A DNA stretch of 64,000 bases from Gammaproteobacteria bacterium (GTDB lineage: Bacteria > Pseudomonadota > Gammaproteobacteria > Pseudomonadales > Azotimanducaceae): contig NZGC01000094.1 of assembly GCA_002689445.1 (NCBI GenBank), positions 41,140 through 105,139 of the forward strand, given 5' to 3'. Made by a program: the position numbers and the translations under genes. The notes below the pieces were generated by a model, which saw only the letters and a list, made by a program, of their open reading frames with translations, was not told the DNA's origin and made no database searches. The stretch's first letter is position 1. Each line of letters begins with the position of its first letter. Positions 46,664 through 54,753 of this stretch are shown here, piece by piece.

Positions 46664-46952
46664 AGGGCAACCTTTGCGCAAGTCATCGGGTTGATTTAAA
46701 CCAGGCTTGGTCGTTGGGGTCAATTCATTTCATCAGGGTATCGCCTCGCTTTTTTTTCCTGTGATATGGTTGACGGAGTTGGTTCAGCGCTCGGGGTGAA
46801 TGCCTGAGCTCAGCTTGGCTGATGGGTCAGTTAAAAGCTGGAGGATTTGAAGCAGGTCCCGTGCTTGGCGAAGGTCCAAGCAGCTGATCAAGTAATCGAC
46901 AGTTTGAACAGCAGCCAACCCATCGAATAATGGCAAAAAAATGAACCGCAGT

Positions 46953-46988
46953 GGATAGTAGCGAGTCAATGGACAGCAGCGAGCCATC
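46953..46988 (+). repeat. 18-bp imperfect direct repeat
   Basis: GGATAGTAGCGAGTCAAT (46953-46970) is followed directly by GGACAGCAGCGAGCCATC (46971-46988), 13 of 18 bases the same by eye. It is just upstream of the 15-bp repeat before the rhodanese gene. Confidence 0.6.
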
Positions 46989-47007
46989 GGACGACAGAAA
47001 AAAACGC

Positions 47008-47065
47008 ACAGCAGTAAAACGGACAGCAGTAAAACGCAGAGCAATAACGCGGAGCAGTAACAAGG
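47008..47065 (+). repeat. 15-bp tandem repeat upstream of the rhodanese gene
   Basis: ACAGCAGTAAAACGG (47008), ACAGCAGTAAAACGC (47023) and the degenerate AGAGCAATAACGCGG (47038), then a shorter AGCAGTAACAAGG (47053). The last unit runs into the ribosome site AAGGAGG of the gene starting at 47079. No coding function is likely. Confidence 0.8.
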
Positions 47066-47078
47066 AGGGCGCAAACTC

Positions 47079-47516
47079 ATGGCGATCCAAGATATCTTTG
47101 CCCATACCCAAAGTTTAAAAGCCAACATCGAAAACTTAAGCGTGGATGACCTCAAAGCGGAGATGATTGAAAATCCGGATTTGTTGCTCCTCGATATCCG
47201 TGAAATCCAAGAACTAGTCGATCTAGGGACCCTTCCAAAGGCGATTCATTGCGCTCGCGGGATGCTTGAATTTTGGGCCAGTCCCGCCAGTCCTTATTTT
47301 CGTGATTATTTTCAGGAAAGTCGCCGCACCGTGGTTTTTTGTGCTGGCGGTGGCCGTAGTGTTTTGGCAGTGGAATCGCTACGCGCCATGGGTTTTAGCA
47401 ACGTGGCCCATTTAGAGGCTGGATTTGGTGGCTGGAAAAAGCAAGGCGAGCCGATTGAGGATGTTAGTCAGACCAGTCGCTGGATGCGTCGACCCAAGGC
47501 CAGCGATGAGTCTTAA
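47079..47516 (+). CDS. rhodanese-like sulfurtransferase
   Basis: A 145-residue single-domain rhodanese that carries sulfur as a cysteine persulfide. The active-site loop is CAGGGRS, giving the six-residue loop of rhodaneses rather than a phosphatase. LLLDIREIQELVDLGTLPKAIH and GGWKKQGEP are the other family segments. AAGGAGG precedes the ATG. The stop overlaps the CoA-binding gene by 11 bp, so they are coupled. Cytoplasmic; the acceptor is unknown. Confidence 0.88.
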   Translation: MAIQDIFAHTQSLKANIENLSVDDLKAEMIENPDLLLLDIREIQELVDLGTLPKAIHCARGMLEFWASPASPYFRDYFQESRRTVVFCAGGGRSVLAVESLRAMGFSNVAHLEAGFGGWKKQGEPIEDVSQTSRWMRRPKASDES

Positions 47517-47922
47517 TTTACAGGACGATCAACTGCTAGCGTTGTTTCAACGGACACGGGTAATCGCCATCGTGGGCTTATCGCCGAATCCGGCCAAGGC
47601 CAGTTATGGTGTTGCGGAATATCTCAGTCAGTTTTATCGAATCGTACCGGTCAACCCAAATTACGACGAGATTCTGGGCATCACCTGTTATCCCAATTTG
47701 CAAGCCATTCCCATCAGGGTCGATTTAGTCGATGTTTTTCAGCGGCCGGAACGCATGCCCGCCCTCTTGCCTGAGGTGCTCGCGATTCGACCCGACACCT
47801 TTTGGATGCAATTGGGTATCACGCATGAGGCGGTGGCAGCCTCAATGTCTCAAGTGGGAATCAGCGTCATTCAAAATCGCTGTACCAAAATTGATCATCA
47901 ACGTGTGATGTCTGGCGCCTAA
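47506..47922 (+). CDS. CoA-binding domain protein (YccU-like)
   Basis: A 138-residue Rossmann-fold protein of the CoA-binding family. Motifs are VIAIVGLSPNPAKASYGVAEYL and RIVPVNPNYDEILG, then VDVFQRPE and the C-terminal NRCTKIDH. E. coli YccU and related proteins bind CoA, but their role is not settled. The ATG at 47506 overlaps the end of the rhodanese gene. Pairing with a rhodanese suggests sulfur or thioester chemistry; that is inference. Confidence 0.85.
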   Translation: MSLNLQDDQLLALFQRTRVIAIVGLSPNPAKASYGVAEYLSQFYRIVPVNPNYDEILGITCYPNLQAIPIRVDLVDVFQRPERMPALLPEVLAIRPDTFWMQLGITHEAVAASMSQVGISVIQNRCTKIDHQRVMSGA

Positions 47923-48096
47923 TTGTTGTCAAGCGTACCCCTTGTTTTCAACAGTACTGCTGGCCCCGGTTGCTGACGTTCAGCGGACTGCCTGCTGTTG
48001 AGTTCTGAAAATTGTAGATCGTCCTAATGGATTTTTGCTTTGAGAAAAATTTGGGGTCCAGCCAAATCTGGTGTTAGGCTGTTTTGGAAAGAGGCA

Positions 48097-48104
48097 TCAT
48101 GAGA
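48097..48104 (+). promoter_or_regulatory. TCATGAGA motif before the MarR-like gene
   Basis: TCATGAGA lies 6 bases before the ATG at 48110. The same 8-mer forms the core of the palindrome after the gene at 49072-49083. It could be an autoregulatory half-site; with only two occurrences this is tentative. Confidence 0.35.
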
Positions 48105-48109
48105 CCACT

Positions 48110-49066
48110 ATGAACTGGATCGGTACTCGTCCGCTTCCCCGCAATCGGTTAAAGCGCTGTTCGCAACAGGTGCAGTATCGTTTGATCACCCTGATCACAG
48201 ACAGTTGCATTGAGGTCCTTCAGCATATGAGAACCTCAAAGACGAGTCTCAGGATTTACCGATTAAAGTGTTTTTTAAATGCGCATTTTTTTGAGCTGAA
48301 TCGAGAAGTTGTCACGGGATCCGGGATCCTCAGTGCTCGGCTATCCGAGAGTAATGCGTTCATCGATCGTTATCTGCAGCGTGCTTATCGGGCGGAACGA
48401 GTGCGAAGGGTAGATGATGCGCTATTACCAGGACGAGCATTGATCGATGATCATCGAGATTGGTTTGACCGGGCTAATGTGCCCTTAAAGGGTGCTCAGC
48501 AAAACTTTGGTTTTGAACTGCCATTTCCTTTGATCAGTTTCACCGGCGCGATGGCCGATACCTTACTGGCGAGCTCGCCAAAGCTTACGCTCACCCAACT
48601 GAGTATCTTGCTGGCGTTATGGGAGGCACGCCTTTGCAAGGGGAGTTTGACTTTAACGACGAGCGACCTTTCACAGCGACTCTCCATCACCAAAAGCACT
48701 TTGTCGACCTCGATTGAAGGATTGTTGGTCTTAGGTGTCCTGCAGCAGCAGAGCCATCCCGAAGATGGCCGAATTATTTTACTCTCGATTAATCCAGAGA
48801 GTGCAGCGATCCAATTGCAGCGCCGACTCATTGATCAAGTGCACCGAGAAGACTGTACGACCCAAACGTTGTGGTCACGATTGGCGGGGGGATACTGCTT
48901 AGCACGGTTATTGTCAGGCGGTAGCACCCAAGCCAGCATCGAGAAGCGCATAGGCTGTATTCGAAACGGGGGATGGCAATCATCGATTGCCGGCAAGTTC
49001 CTAGGACCGATTCAATCGTGGGAAGGCCAAAACATCGAAACGGTGAGTGAAACGCCGCGCAATTAG
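48110..49066 (+). CDS. MarR-type regulator with long N-terminal extension
   Basis: A 318-residue protein. Residues about 158-228 form a winged helix-turn-helix of MarR type: LTLTQLSILLALWEARL, then TTSDLSQRLSITKSTLSTS as recognition region and HPEDGRIILLSI as wing. MarR proteins are usually 140-160 residues, so the 150-residue N-terminal part is unusual. It is basic, rich in Arg and has no motif I recognise. The C-terminal 75 residues are also extra. A GTG at 48071 would add 13 residues. The next gene is an exported amidohydrolase that it may control. Confidence 0.7.
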   Translation: MNWIGTRPLPRNRLKRCSQQVQYRLITLITDSCIEVLQHMRTSKTSLRIYRLKCFLNAHFFELNREVVTGSGILSARLSESNAFIDRYLQRAYRAERVRRVDDALLPGRALIDDHRDWFDRANVPLKGAQQNFGFELPFPLISFTGAMADTLLASSPKLTLTQLSILLALWEARLCKGSLTLTTSDLSQRLSITKSTLSTSIEGLLVLGVLQQQSHPEDGRIILLSINPESAAIQLQRRLIDQVHREDCTTQTLWSRLAGGYCLARLLSGGSTQASIEKRIGCIRNGGWQSSIAGKFLGPIQSWEGQNIETVSETPRN

Positions 49067-49071
49067 ACAAG

Positions 49072-49083
49072 ATCTCATGAGAT
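49072..49083. promoter_or_regulatory. ATCTCATGAGAT palindrome
   Basis: A perfect 12-bp palindrome between the MarR-like gene and the amidohydrolase gene, 33 bases before the latter's start. Position and symmetry suit an operator of the neighbouring regulator. Confidence 0.4.
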
Positions 49084-49115
49084 AATAGGTAAGCTAATGA
49101 TTGAGGACATGCGCG

Positions 49116-50798
49116 ATGCGATTGAAGACGGCCCTACTCTTTCTTTTTTCCGCTTTCGTGGCTTTTGCGACAGCGGCGGATGTGCGGTACGACGGCGCGA
49201 GGTTTTATAGCTTAGATCCAGACAATCCCAACCCCTCAGCCGTGTGTGTTAATGACCAGGGCCGGTTCGTGCGACTGAGTGAGTGTCAGGCGGAGGAGAT
49301 CGTTGATCTAACCGGAAGCGTCGTGATCCCGGGTTTCATCGAAGGGCATGGTCACTTGATGGGTTTTGGGCAGTCATTGACTAACCTTGATCTCTCAGGC
49401 GCTGAATCGCTACAAGCCTTGGTTGATGATGTTGCACAGGCGATCGATGAGGCCGAGCCTGGCGATTGGATCCTGGGTCGCGGCTGGCATCAAAGTAAAT
49501 GGTCAAAGACGCCAAAGTTGATCAAGGGTTTTCAAACCAATGAAACGTTGAACCAAGTTTCACCAGAAAACCCTGTGTACCTGGTGCATGCCAGTGGACA
49601 CGCTGCCTTCGCTAACGATAAAGCCCTTGAGTTGGCCGGAGTAACGGGCCGCACCCAGGTTACGGGTGATGGCGAAATTATTCTCGATGCGTCCGGCAAG
49701 CCAACAGGCATCCTAAACGAGGTTGCCCAGGCACTGGTGGAGCCGATTATCCCGAGGGATAGCGCTGAGCAGCGTGAGCGCCAGTTGCAATTGGCCCTGC
49801 AAGCCTTGGCAGCGAACGGGATCACCAGCTTTCATGACGCTGGGGCGACAGATGCGGACATTGCGCTATACCAAGCCTTTCTTGCCGCTGGGGCAATGAC
49901 TACACGGGTGTACGTCATGATCACGGGCTCGGACCCTGAAATGCTGGCAGGTTGGATGCGTCGTGGCCCCCTTATCGGCGCCGGTGATCAGCGATTAACG
50001 GTGCGCAGTTTGAAACTGGTTGCCGACGGTGCGCTGGGGTCAAGAGGCGCTTGGTTGATTGAACCCTACACAGACCGGCCGGGGCATATTGGCTTACCGA
50101 CGCTGCCCATTGCAGACATTATCGATATCAGTCATTTGGCCTATCGCAACGGTTTTCAGGTAGCGGTGCATGCGATTGGAGATCGCGCCAACAGGGAAGT
50201 GCTCGATGTTTTCGATGCGCTTTTTGATGGCCGGGATCGAGGCGTGCGTTACCGGGTAGAACATGCTCAGCACATCGATCCTGTGGATATCCCCCGGTTC
50301 GCTCAGTTAGGGATTATTCCCTCCGTGCAGGGAATCCATATGAGTTCAGATCGTCCCTGGGCGATTGATCGGTTGGGCCAAAAGAGAATCGAGCAAGGCG
50401 CTTATATGTGGCGAGATCTGATTGATACGGGTGCTATCTTGGTCAATGGGACCGATGTGCCTGTTGAACCCGTTAACCCATTTGCTTCGTTTTATGCCCT
50501 CGTAACACGGCAAACCTTAGCAGGCGATCCTGAAGGTGGCTTCGAGCCGGGACAAAAAATCAGCCGGGCAGAAGCGTTACGCGCCTACACGCTCAATGCA
50601 GCCTATGCTGCGTTTGAAGAACAGGAAAAAGGCAGCCTCTCTCCGGGCAAATTGGCAGATTTTGTGGTGTTGGATCGAGATATTATGACCATTCCTGCAG
50701 ACGAAATCCTGGCGACTCGGGTACTCACCACCTATGTCTCCGGTGAGGTTGTCTATCAATACCCGCAAACCGAGGCCCTGGTTAAAGTGGAGCGATAA
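49116..50798 (+). CDS. exported YtcJ-like amidohydrolase
   Basis: A 560-residue amidohydrolase of the YtcJ family. A signal peptide (MRLKTALLFLFSAFVAFATA, cut likely before ADV) sends it to the periplasm. The metal motif is EGHGHLMG; VHAIGDRANRE, RVEHAQH and NGTDVPVEPVNP supply further His and Asp ligands. Family members hydrolyse N-substituted amides or formamides; substrate unknown. The ATG at 49116 is best (GAGG 9 bases upstream); a TTG five codons earlier is possible. It ends 2 bp before ppnN. Confidence 0.86.
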   Translation: MRLKTALLFLFSAFVAFATAADVRYDGARFYSLDPDNPNPSAVCVNDQGRFVRLSECQAEEIVDLTGSVVIPGFIEGHGHLMGFGQSLTNLDLSGAESLQALVDDVAQAIDEAEPGDWILGRGWHQSKWSKTPKLIKGFQTNETLNQVSPENPVYLVHASGHAAFANDKALELAGVTGRTQVTGDGEIILDASGKPTGILNEVAQALVEPIIPRDSAEQRERQLQLALQALAANGITSFHDAGATDADIALYQAFLAAGAMTTRVYVMITGSDPEMLAGWMRRGPLIGAGDQRLTVRSLKLVADGALGSRGAWLIEPYTDRPGHIGLPTLPIADIIDISHLAYRNGFQVAVHAIGDRANREVLDVFDALFDGRDRGVRYRVEHAQHIDPVDIPRFAQLGIIPSVQGIHMSSDRPWAIDRLGQKRIEQGAYMWRDLIDTGAILVNGTDVPVEPVNPFASFYALVTRQTLAGDPEGGFEPGQKISRAEALRAYTLNAAYAAFEEQEKGSLSPGKLADFVVLDRDIMTIPADEILATRVLTTYVSGEVVYQYPQTEALVKVER

Positions 50799-50800
50799 CA

Positions 50801-52153
50801 ATGCAAAGAGTTAACATAACATTGAGTCCAAAGGGCCAGCTCGACGTCCTATCTCAACGCGAAGTTGCGCAATTACTCGACAGCTCTCAGACTGGCTTGT
50901 ATCACCTCTATCGGAATTGCTCGTTGGCGGTACTGAACAGTGGTAGCGAACCGCTGGACGCTCGAGCCATGCTCGAAACCTATGCGGATTTCGACATCAC
51001 GCTCTTGCAAGAGGATCGAGGGATACAACTGGTCCTCGCTCAAGCGCCTAGTTCAGCATTTGTGAACGGCGATATGATCGCAGGTATTCGAGAGCACTTG
51101 TTTTCAGTTCTGAGAGACATCCTTTACGTCAATGCCCATATGCGGGTTGAACTGCTGCCGGGCAACGGCTTTACCCATGGCGTATTTGACATTTTGCGCA
51201 ACGCTAACGCCCTGCGCGCGGACACACCACCCAAGATGGTCGTTTGTTGGGGCGGGCACACCATTCCTCGTAATGAGTATGAATATACCAAAGAGGTTGG
51301 CTATCAGTTGGGTCTGCGCGGATTGGATATTTGCACCGGCTGCGGTGATGGGGCGATGAAGGGACCTATGAAAGGCGCGGCCATTGGCCATGCCAAACAG
51401 AGGAACAAAGCGGGTCGTTATTTGGGTATTTCTGAACCGGGCATCATTGGTGCCGAGGCGCCAAATCCCATCGTCAATGAGTTAGTGATCTTGCCAGATA
51501 TTGAAATGCGCCTTGAGGCGTTCGTCAGAATTGGTCATGCCTTTATTGTATTCCCAGGAGGTGCCGGCACCGCTGAAGAGATTTTCTACTTGATCGGTTT
51601 GCTTTTGTCCCCGAAGAATAAAGCCTTGCCGTTTCCTTTGATTTTTACCGGACCCGAAAGCGCCCGGAGTTATTTTGAGGAAATCGATGACTTTTTAGTA
51701 CTGACCCTTGGCCCCGGCGTGAGGTCTTTATACAGCATAGTGATTGCTGACGCCGAGGAAGCGGCTGAACGCGTACTCGACGGGATTCGGCGGGTACGCA
51801 AATTTCGTAAATCTCGGGGTGACGCGTATTACTTTAATTGGCTGCTGGAAGTGCCCGAAGCCCTGCAGCGTCGATTCTTGCCAACCCATGAGTCTATGGC
51901 GGGGCTTAATTTAGATCGTGATCAAGCGCCTGAGGCACTTAGCTTTGAGTTGCGGAAAGCCTTTTCAGGAATTGTCGCGGGTTCCATTAAAGCGCAGGGG
52001 CTTGCCGAAATCGATTCCAAAGGTCCATTTCAAATCAGTGGGGATCCCAAAATCATGTCCGCGATGTCGGCATTACTCGAAAAGTTTGTTGCTCAGAAGC
52101 GTTTAAAACTTCCGATAGAAAACAGGCGGCCTTGCTTTGAGGTCGTGACTTAA
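50801..52153 (+). CDS. ppnN: nucleotide 5'-monophosphate nucleosidase PpnN (LOG family)
   Basis: A 450-residue protein matching PpnN (YgdH), which cleaves purine and pyrimidine monophosphates to base and ribose 5-phosphate and is controlled by (p)ppGpp in E. coli. The LOG/lysine-decarboxylase-like motif is FPGGAGTAEE. N-terminal DUF4478-like and C-terminal DUF3412-like regions flank the core, giving the full length. GGAG precedes the ATG by 8 bases, 2 bp after the amidohydrolase stop, so the two are probably cotranscribed. Confidence 0.92.
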   Translation: MQRVNITLSPKGQLDVLSQREVAQLLDSSQTGLYHLYRNCSLAVLNSGSEPLDARAMLETYADFDITLLQEDRGIQLVLAQAPSSAFVNGDMIAGIREHLFSVLRDILYVNAHMRVELLPGNGFTHGVFDILRNANALRADTPPKMVVCWGGHTIPRNEYEYTKEVGYQLGLRGLDICTGCGDGAMKGPMKGAAIGHAKQRNKAGRYLGISEPGIIGAEAPNPIVNELVILPDIEMRLEAFVRIGHAFIVFPGGAGTAEEIFYLIGLLLSPKNKALPFPLIFTGPESARSYFEEIDDFLVLTLGPGVRSLYSIVIADAEEAAERVLDGIRRVRKFRKSRGDAYYFNWLLEVPEALQRRFLPTHESMAGLNLDRDQAPEALSFELRKAFSGIVAGSIKAQGLAEIDSKGPFQISGDPKIMSAMSALLEKFVAQKRLKLPIENRRPCFEVVT

Positions 52154-52192
52154 AGCGAGCCCGTGCGGGCACGATTTAACGTTCGACAGCCC

Positions 52193-53377
52193 TCAAGCGC
52201 TTGGATTTTCGATCAGCATGGCCATACCTTGCCCTGCCCCCATACACATAGACAGTATCGCATAGCGGCCTTTTGTTTCGTTGAGGTGTTGGGTGGCATT
52301 GAGCATCATTCTAAGACCGGTTACGCCGGGTGGATGACCGACTGAAATTCCACCGCCGTAGCAGTTGTGACGCTCTCGAGGAACGCCCAGTTCCGCCTCA
52401 ACATGTAAATTAACCACAGCGAAGGCTTCGTTGACCTCGAAATAGTCAATGTCACCAATGCTGAGTCCTACCCGCTCAAGAAGCTGCTGGATGGCGGGAA
52501 CCGGACCATGCCCCATCAAACTGGGCTCGACGCCGACCACCGTCCAATCGATTAATTTGGCAATTGGTTGTATGTTCTTGCTGGCCATAGCGGCCCGGTT
52601 ACCCACAATAATCGCGGCAGCACCATCGGTGACGCCTGAGGCGTTACCAGCGGTGACACAGCCGTTTTCTTGAAAGGCGGGCCGAAGCGATGCAAGTTTT
52701 GAGGCCGTTAATCCGGCTCTGGGTGATTCATCGACGGCAAAGGTTGCAGAACCCTTGCCCTCTGGAATCGTAACCGGATGTATTTGTTTCGCGAAAAACC
52801 CTGACGCAATGGCCTTGAGTGCGAGCTCCTGACTTCGCAGGGCATATTCGTCCATCGCATCACGCTGATAGCCGTATTTTGCCGCGAGGTTTTCAGCAGT
52901 ATCACCCATATATTCGAGCGAAAACGGGCAGCGGTAACACCACTCGAGCATGTCTTCGAGTTGCTGATGTCCCCTAGATTGACCCCATCGCGAGGTGGTT
53001 ACTGCAAACGGGGCTCGACTGAACATTTCAGCGCCAGCCGCGATGGCAAGTTGGCTGTGGCCGGTAGCAATCTGTTGACCCGCGGCCAAAATCGCTTGCA
53101 AGCCGCTCGCACAGGCTCGTGAGACATCAAGGGCCCCCGCTTCGGCGGGCAAATCACTCTTCATGCCGACAACTCGGGCAGAAAACAAAGAATCACGATC
53201 CGTTGGGCAAGTGGTGGTGAACACCATGTGATCAAAATCTTTGGGTTCAGCCCCAACGCGTGCGATGGCGGCTTGGGTGATTTCGGCAGCGAGGTCGGTC
53301 ATTGGCCGATCCTTAAGCGATCCGCCAAAGTTGCCGAGGGCCGTTCTGGCGCCTCCTGCGATATAGATATCTTCCAT
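52193..53377 (-). CDS. thiolase family acetyl-CoA acyltransferase
   Basis: A 394-residue thiolase that cleaves or forms 3-ketoacyl-CoA. The acyl-accepting Cys89 is in SRACASGLQ; NEAFAV, the His in GGGISVGHPPG and the second Cys in CMGAGQGMAM complete the active site. The start at 53377 (MEDIYIAGGARTALG) has AAGGA 7-8 bases upstream; the longer frame is not thiolase-like. It is divergent from the MDR gene. No beta-oxidation hydratase/dehydrogenase fusion is adjacent. Confidence 0.92.
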   Translation of the reverse strand: MEDIYIAGGARTALGNFGGSLKDRPMTDLAAEITQAAIARVGAEPKDFDHMVFTTTCPTDRDSLFSARVVGMKSDLPAEAGALDVSRACASGLQAILAAGQQIATGHSQLAIAAGAEMFSRAPFAVTTSRWGQSRGHQQLEDMLEWCYRCPFSLEYMGDTAENLAAKYGYQRDAMDEYALRSQELALKAIASGFFAKQIHPVTIPEGKGSATFAVDESPRAGLTASKLASLRPAFQENGCVTAGNASGVTDGAAAIIVGNRAAMASKNIQPIAKLIDWTVVGVEPSLMGHGPVPAIQQLLERVGLSIGDIDYFEVNEAFAVVNLHVEAELGVPRERHNCYGGGISVGHPPGVTGLRMMLNATQHLNETKGRYAILSMCMGAGQGMAMLIENPSA

Positions 53378-53615
53378 GCCTGAATTCCTTGATCGTTCGA
53401 TAGCGACTAGATAGTAACCCTTTGTCGGCCTGAAAGCCCAGAGGTTGTAATGTGGGTCAGGACCTAGACAAAGGGGGGCTCTAAGCCTTGTCGACCTTTG
53501 CCGCAGCTTGAACAAGGGCGCTTGCGGACATTGAATCCTCGAACAGAACCCCGTATCGTTTTGCATCGCGGTAGGGTTTGCCGGTAACAATTCGTAGCCA
53601 ACAGGAGGGCTGACA

Positions 53616-54743
53616 ATGGCTGAATCGGGATTACAGTTTCAAACATGCATCAACCAGGAAGGAGAGTTAACGCTCACCCTAGAAGAAGTGACTTTTCCAG
53701 AACCCAAGGCAGACGAAGTCTTGGTTCGGGTAGAAGCAGCGCCCATTAATCCCTCAGATCTCGGTCTCTTATTTGGGCCTGCCGACATGTCAACCGCGGT
53801 TTACAGCTCAGAACAAGGCCGTCCGATGGTAAAGGCGATGGTACCTGAAGCCATGCGTCGACACGTGGGAGCTCGAGTTGGACACGCCTTGCCCGCTGGC
53901 AACGAGGGTGCTGGGGTTGTGGTACAAGCCGGCGACTCCGATGCAGCCCAACAGTTGCAAGGTAAAACGGTCGCGATCTTAGGCGGCGCTATGTATGCCC
54001 AGTATCGGGTGATGAAAGCCAGTCAATGTTTGGTGATGAACGAGGGAGTCTCTGCCAAAGAGGGCGCTTCGTGTTTTGTGAATCCCTTAACCGCCCTAGG
54101 CATGGTCGAAACCATGCGGCAAGAGGGGCACAGCGCTTTGGTGCATACGGCTGCGGCGTCAAATCTGGGCCAAATGTTGGTGAAAATTTGTTTAGCCGAT
54201 GATGTGCCGCTGGTCAACATCGTGAGAAAGTCCGCTCATGTTGAATTGTTGCAAAGGATTGGCGCGAAGTATGCGCTTGATTCCTCTGATCCGGATTTTA
54301 TGCAGGGTTTGGTCAGCGCTTTGACCGAGACCGATGCAACGTTGGGGTTTGATGCGACCGGGGGCGGGACCTTAGCGGGTCAGATTTTGACTGCGATGGA
54401 AGTGGCTCAAAATGCCAAAATGGGCGAGTTCTCTCGCTATGGTTCAACGACGTATAAACAGGTCTATATCTATGGCGGGCTGGATCGCACCCCGACCACA
54501 CTGAACCGTGCCTTTGGTATGGCTTGGGGCTTAGGAGGCTGGCTGTTAACGCCGTTCCTGCAAAAAATTGGTGTTGATGCGGCCAATGCCTTGCGCCAAA
54601 GAGTCGCGGATGAAATCACGACAACCTTCGCCAGTCATTACACCCAAGAGGTTAACTTGGCGGACATGCTGTCCGAATCGCATTTACCCGTGTATGCCAA
54701 GCAAGCCACCGGCGAGAAATATTTGGTGACGCCAAACGCTTAG
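53616..54743 (+). CDS. MDR family alcohol dehydrogenase/quinone oxidoreductase-like protein
   Basis: A 375-residue medium-chain dehydrogenase/reductase. The N-terminal GroES-like domain has PEPKADEVLVRVEAAPINPSD shortened here as VRVEAAPINPSDLG, and GNEGAGVVVQAG. The coenzyme domain has VHTAAASNLGQMLVKI, in which the usual GxGxxG is replaced by AAASNLG. No zinc-binding cysteines or His are visible, so it belongs to the zinc-independent group that uses NADPH. GGAGG precedes the ATG. The 3' end is convergent with the CoA-transferase gene. Confidence 0.82.
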   Translation: MAESGLQFQTCINQEGELTLTLEEVTFPEPKADEVLVRVEAAPINPSDLGLLFGPADMSTAVYSSEQGRPMVKAMVPEAMRRHVGARVGHALPAGNEGAGVVVQAGDSDAAQQLQGKTVAILGGAMYAQYRVMKASQCLVMNEGVSAKEGASCFVNPLTALGMVETMRQEGHSALVHTAAASNLGQMLVKICLADDVPLVNIVRKSAHVELLQRIGAKYALDSSDPDFMQGLVSALTETDATLGFDATGGGTLAGQILTAMEVAQNAKMGEFSRYGSTTYKQVYIYGGLDRTPTTLNRAFGMAWGLGGWLLTPFLQKIGVDAANALRQRVADEITTTFASHYTQEVNLADMLSESHLPVYAKQATGEKYLVTPNA

Positions 54744-54753
54744 GCTGCTGTCG

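Noticed and set aside
46784..47155. Minus-strand open frame with repeated Leu/Cys/Val segments
   Set aside because: The repeated peptides are just the 15- and 18-bp tandem repeats read backwards; no ribosome site or domain.
52159..52170. GCCCG-TG-CGGGC hairpin after ppnN as a terminator
   Set aside because: The loop would be only two bases, the usable stem is about 4 bp, and few T follow.
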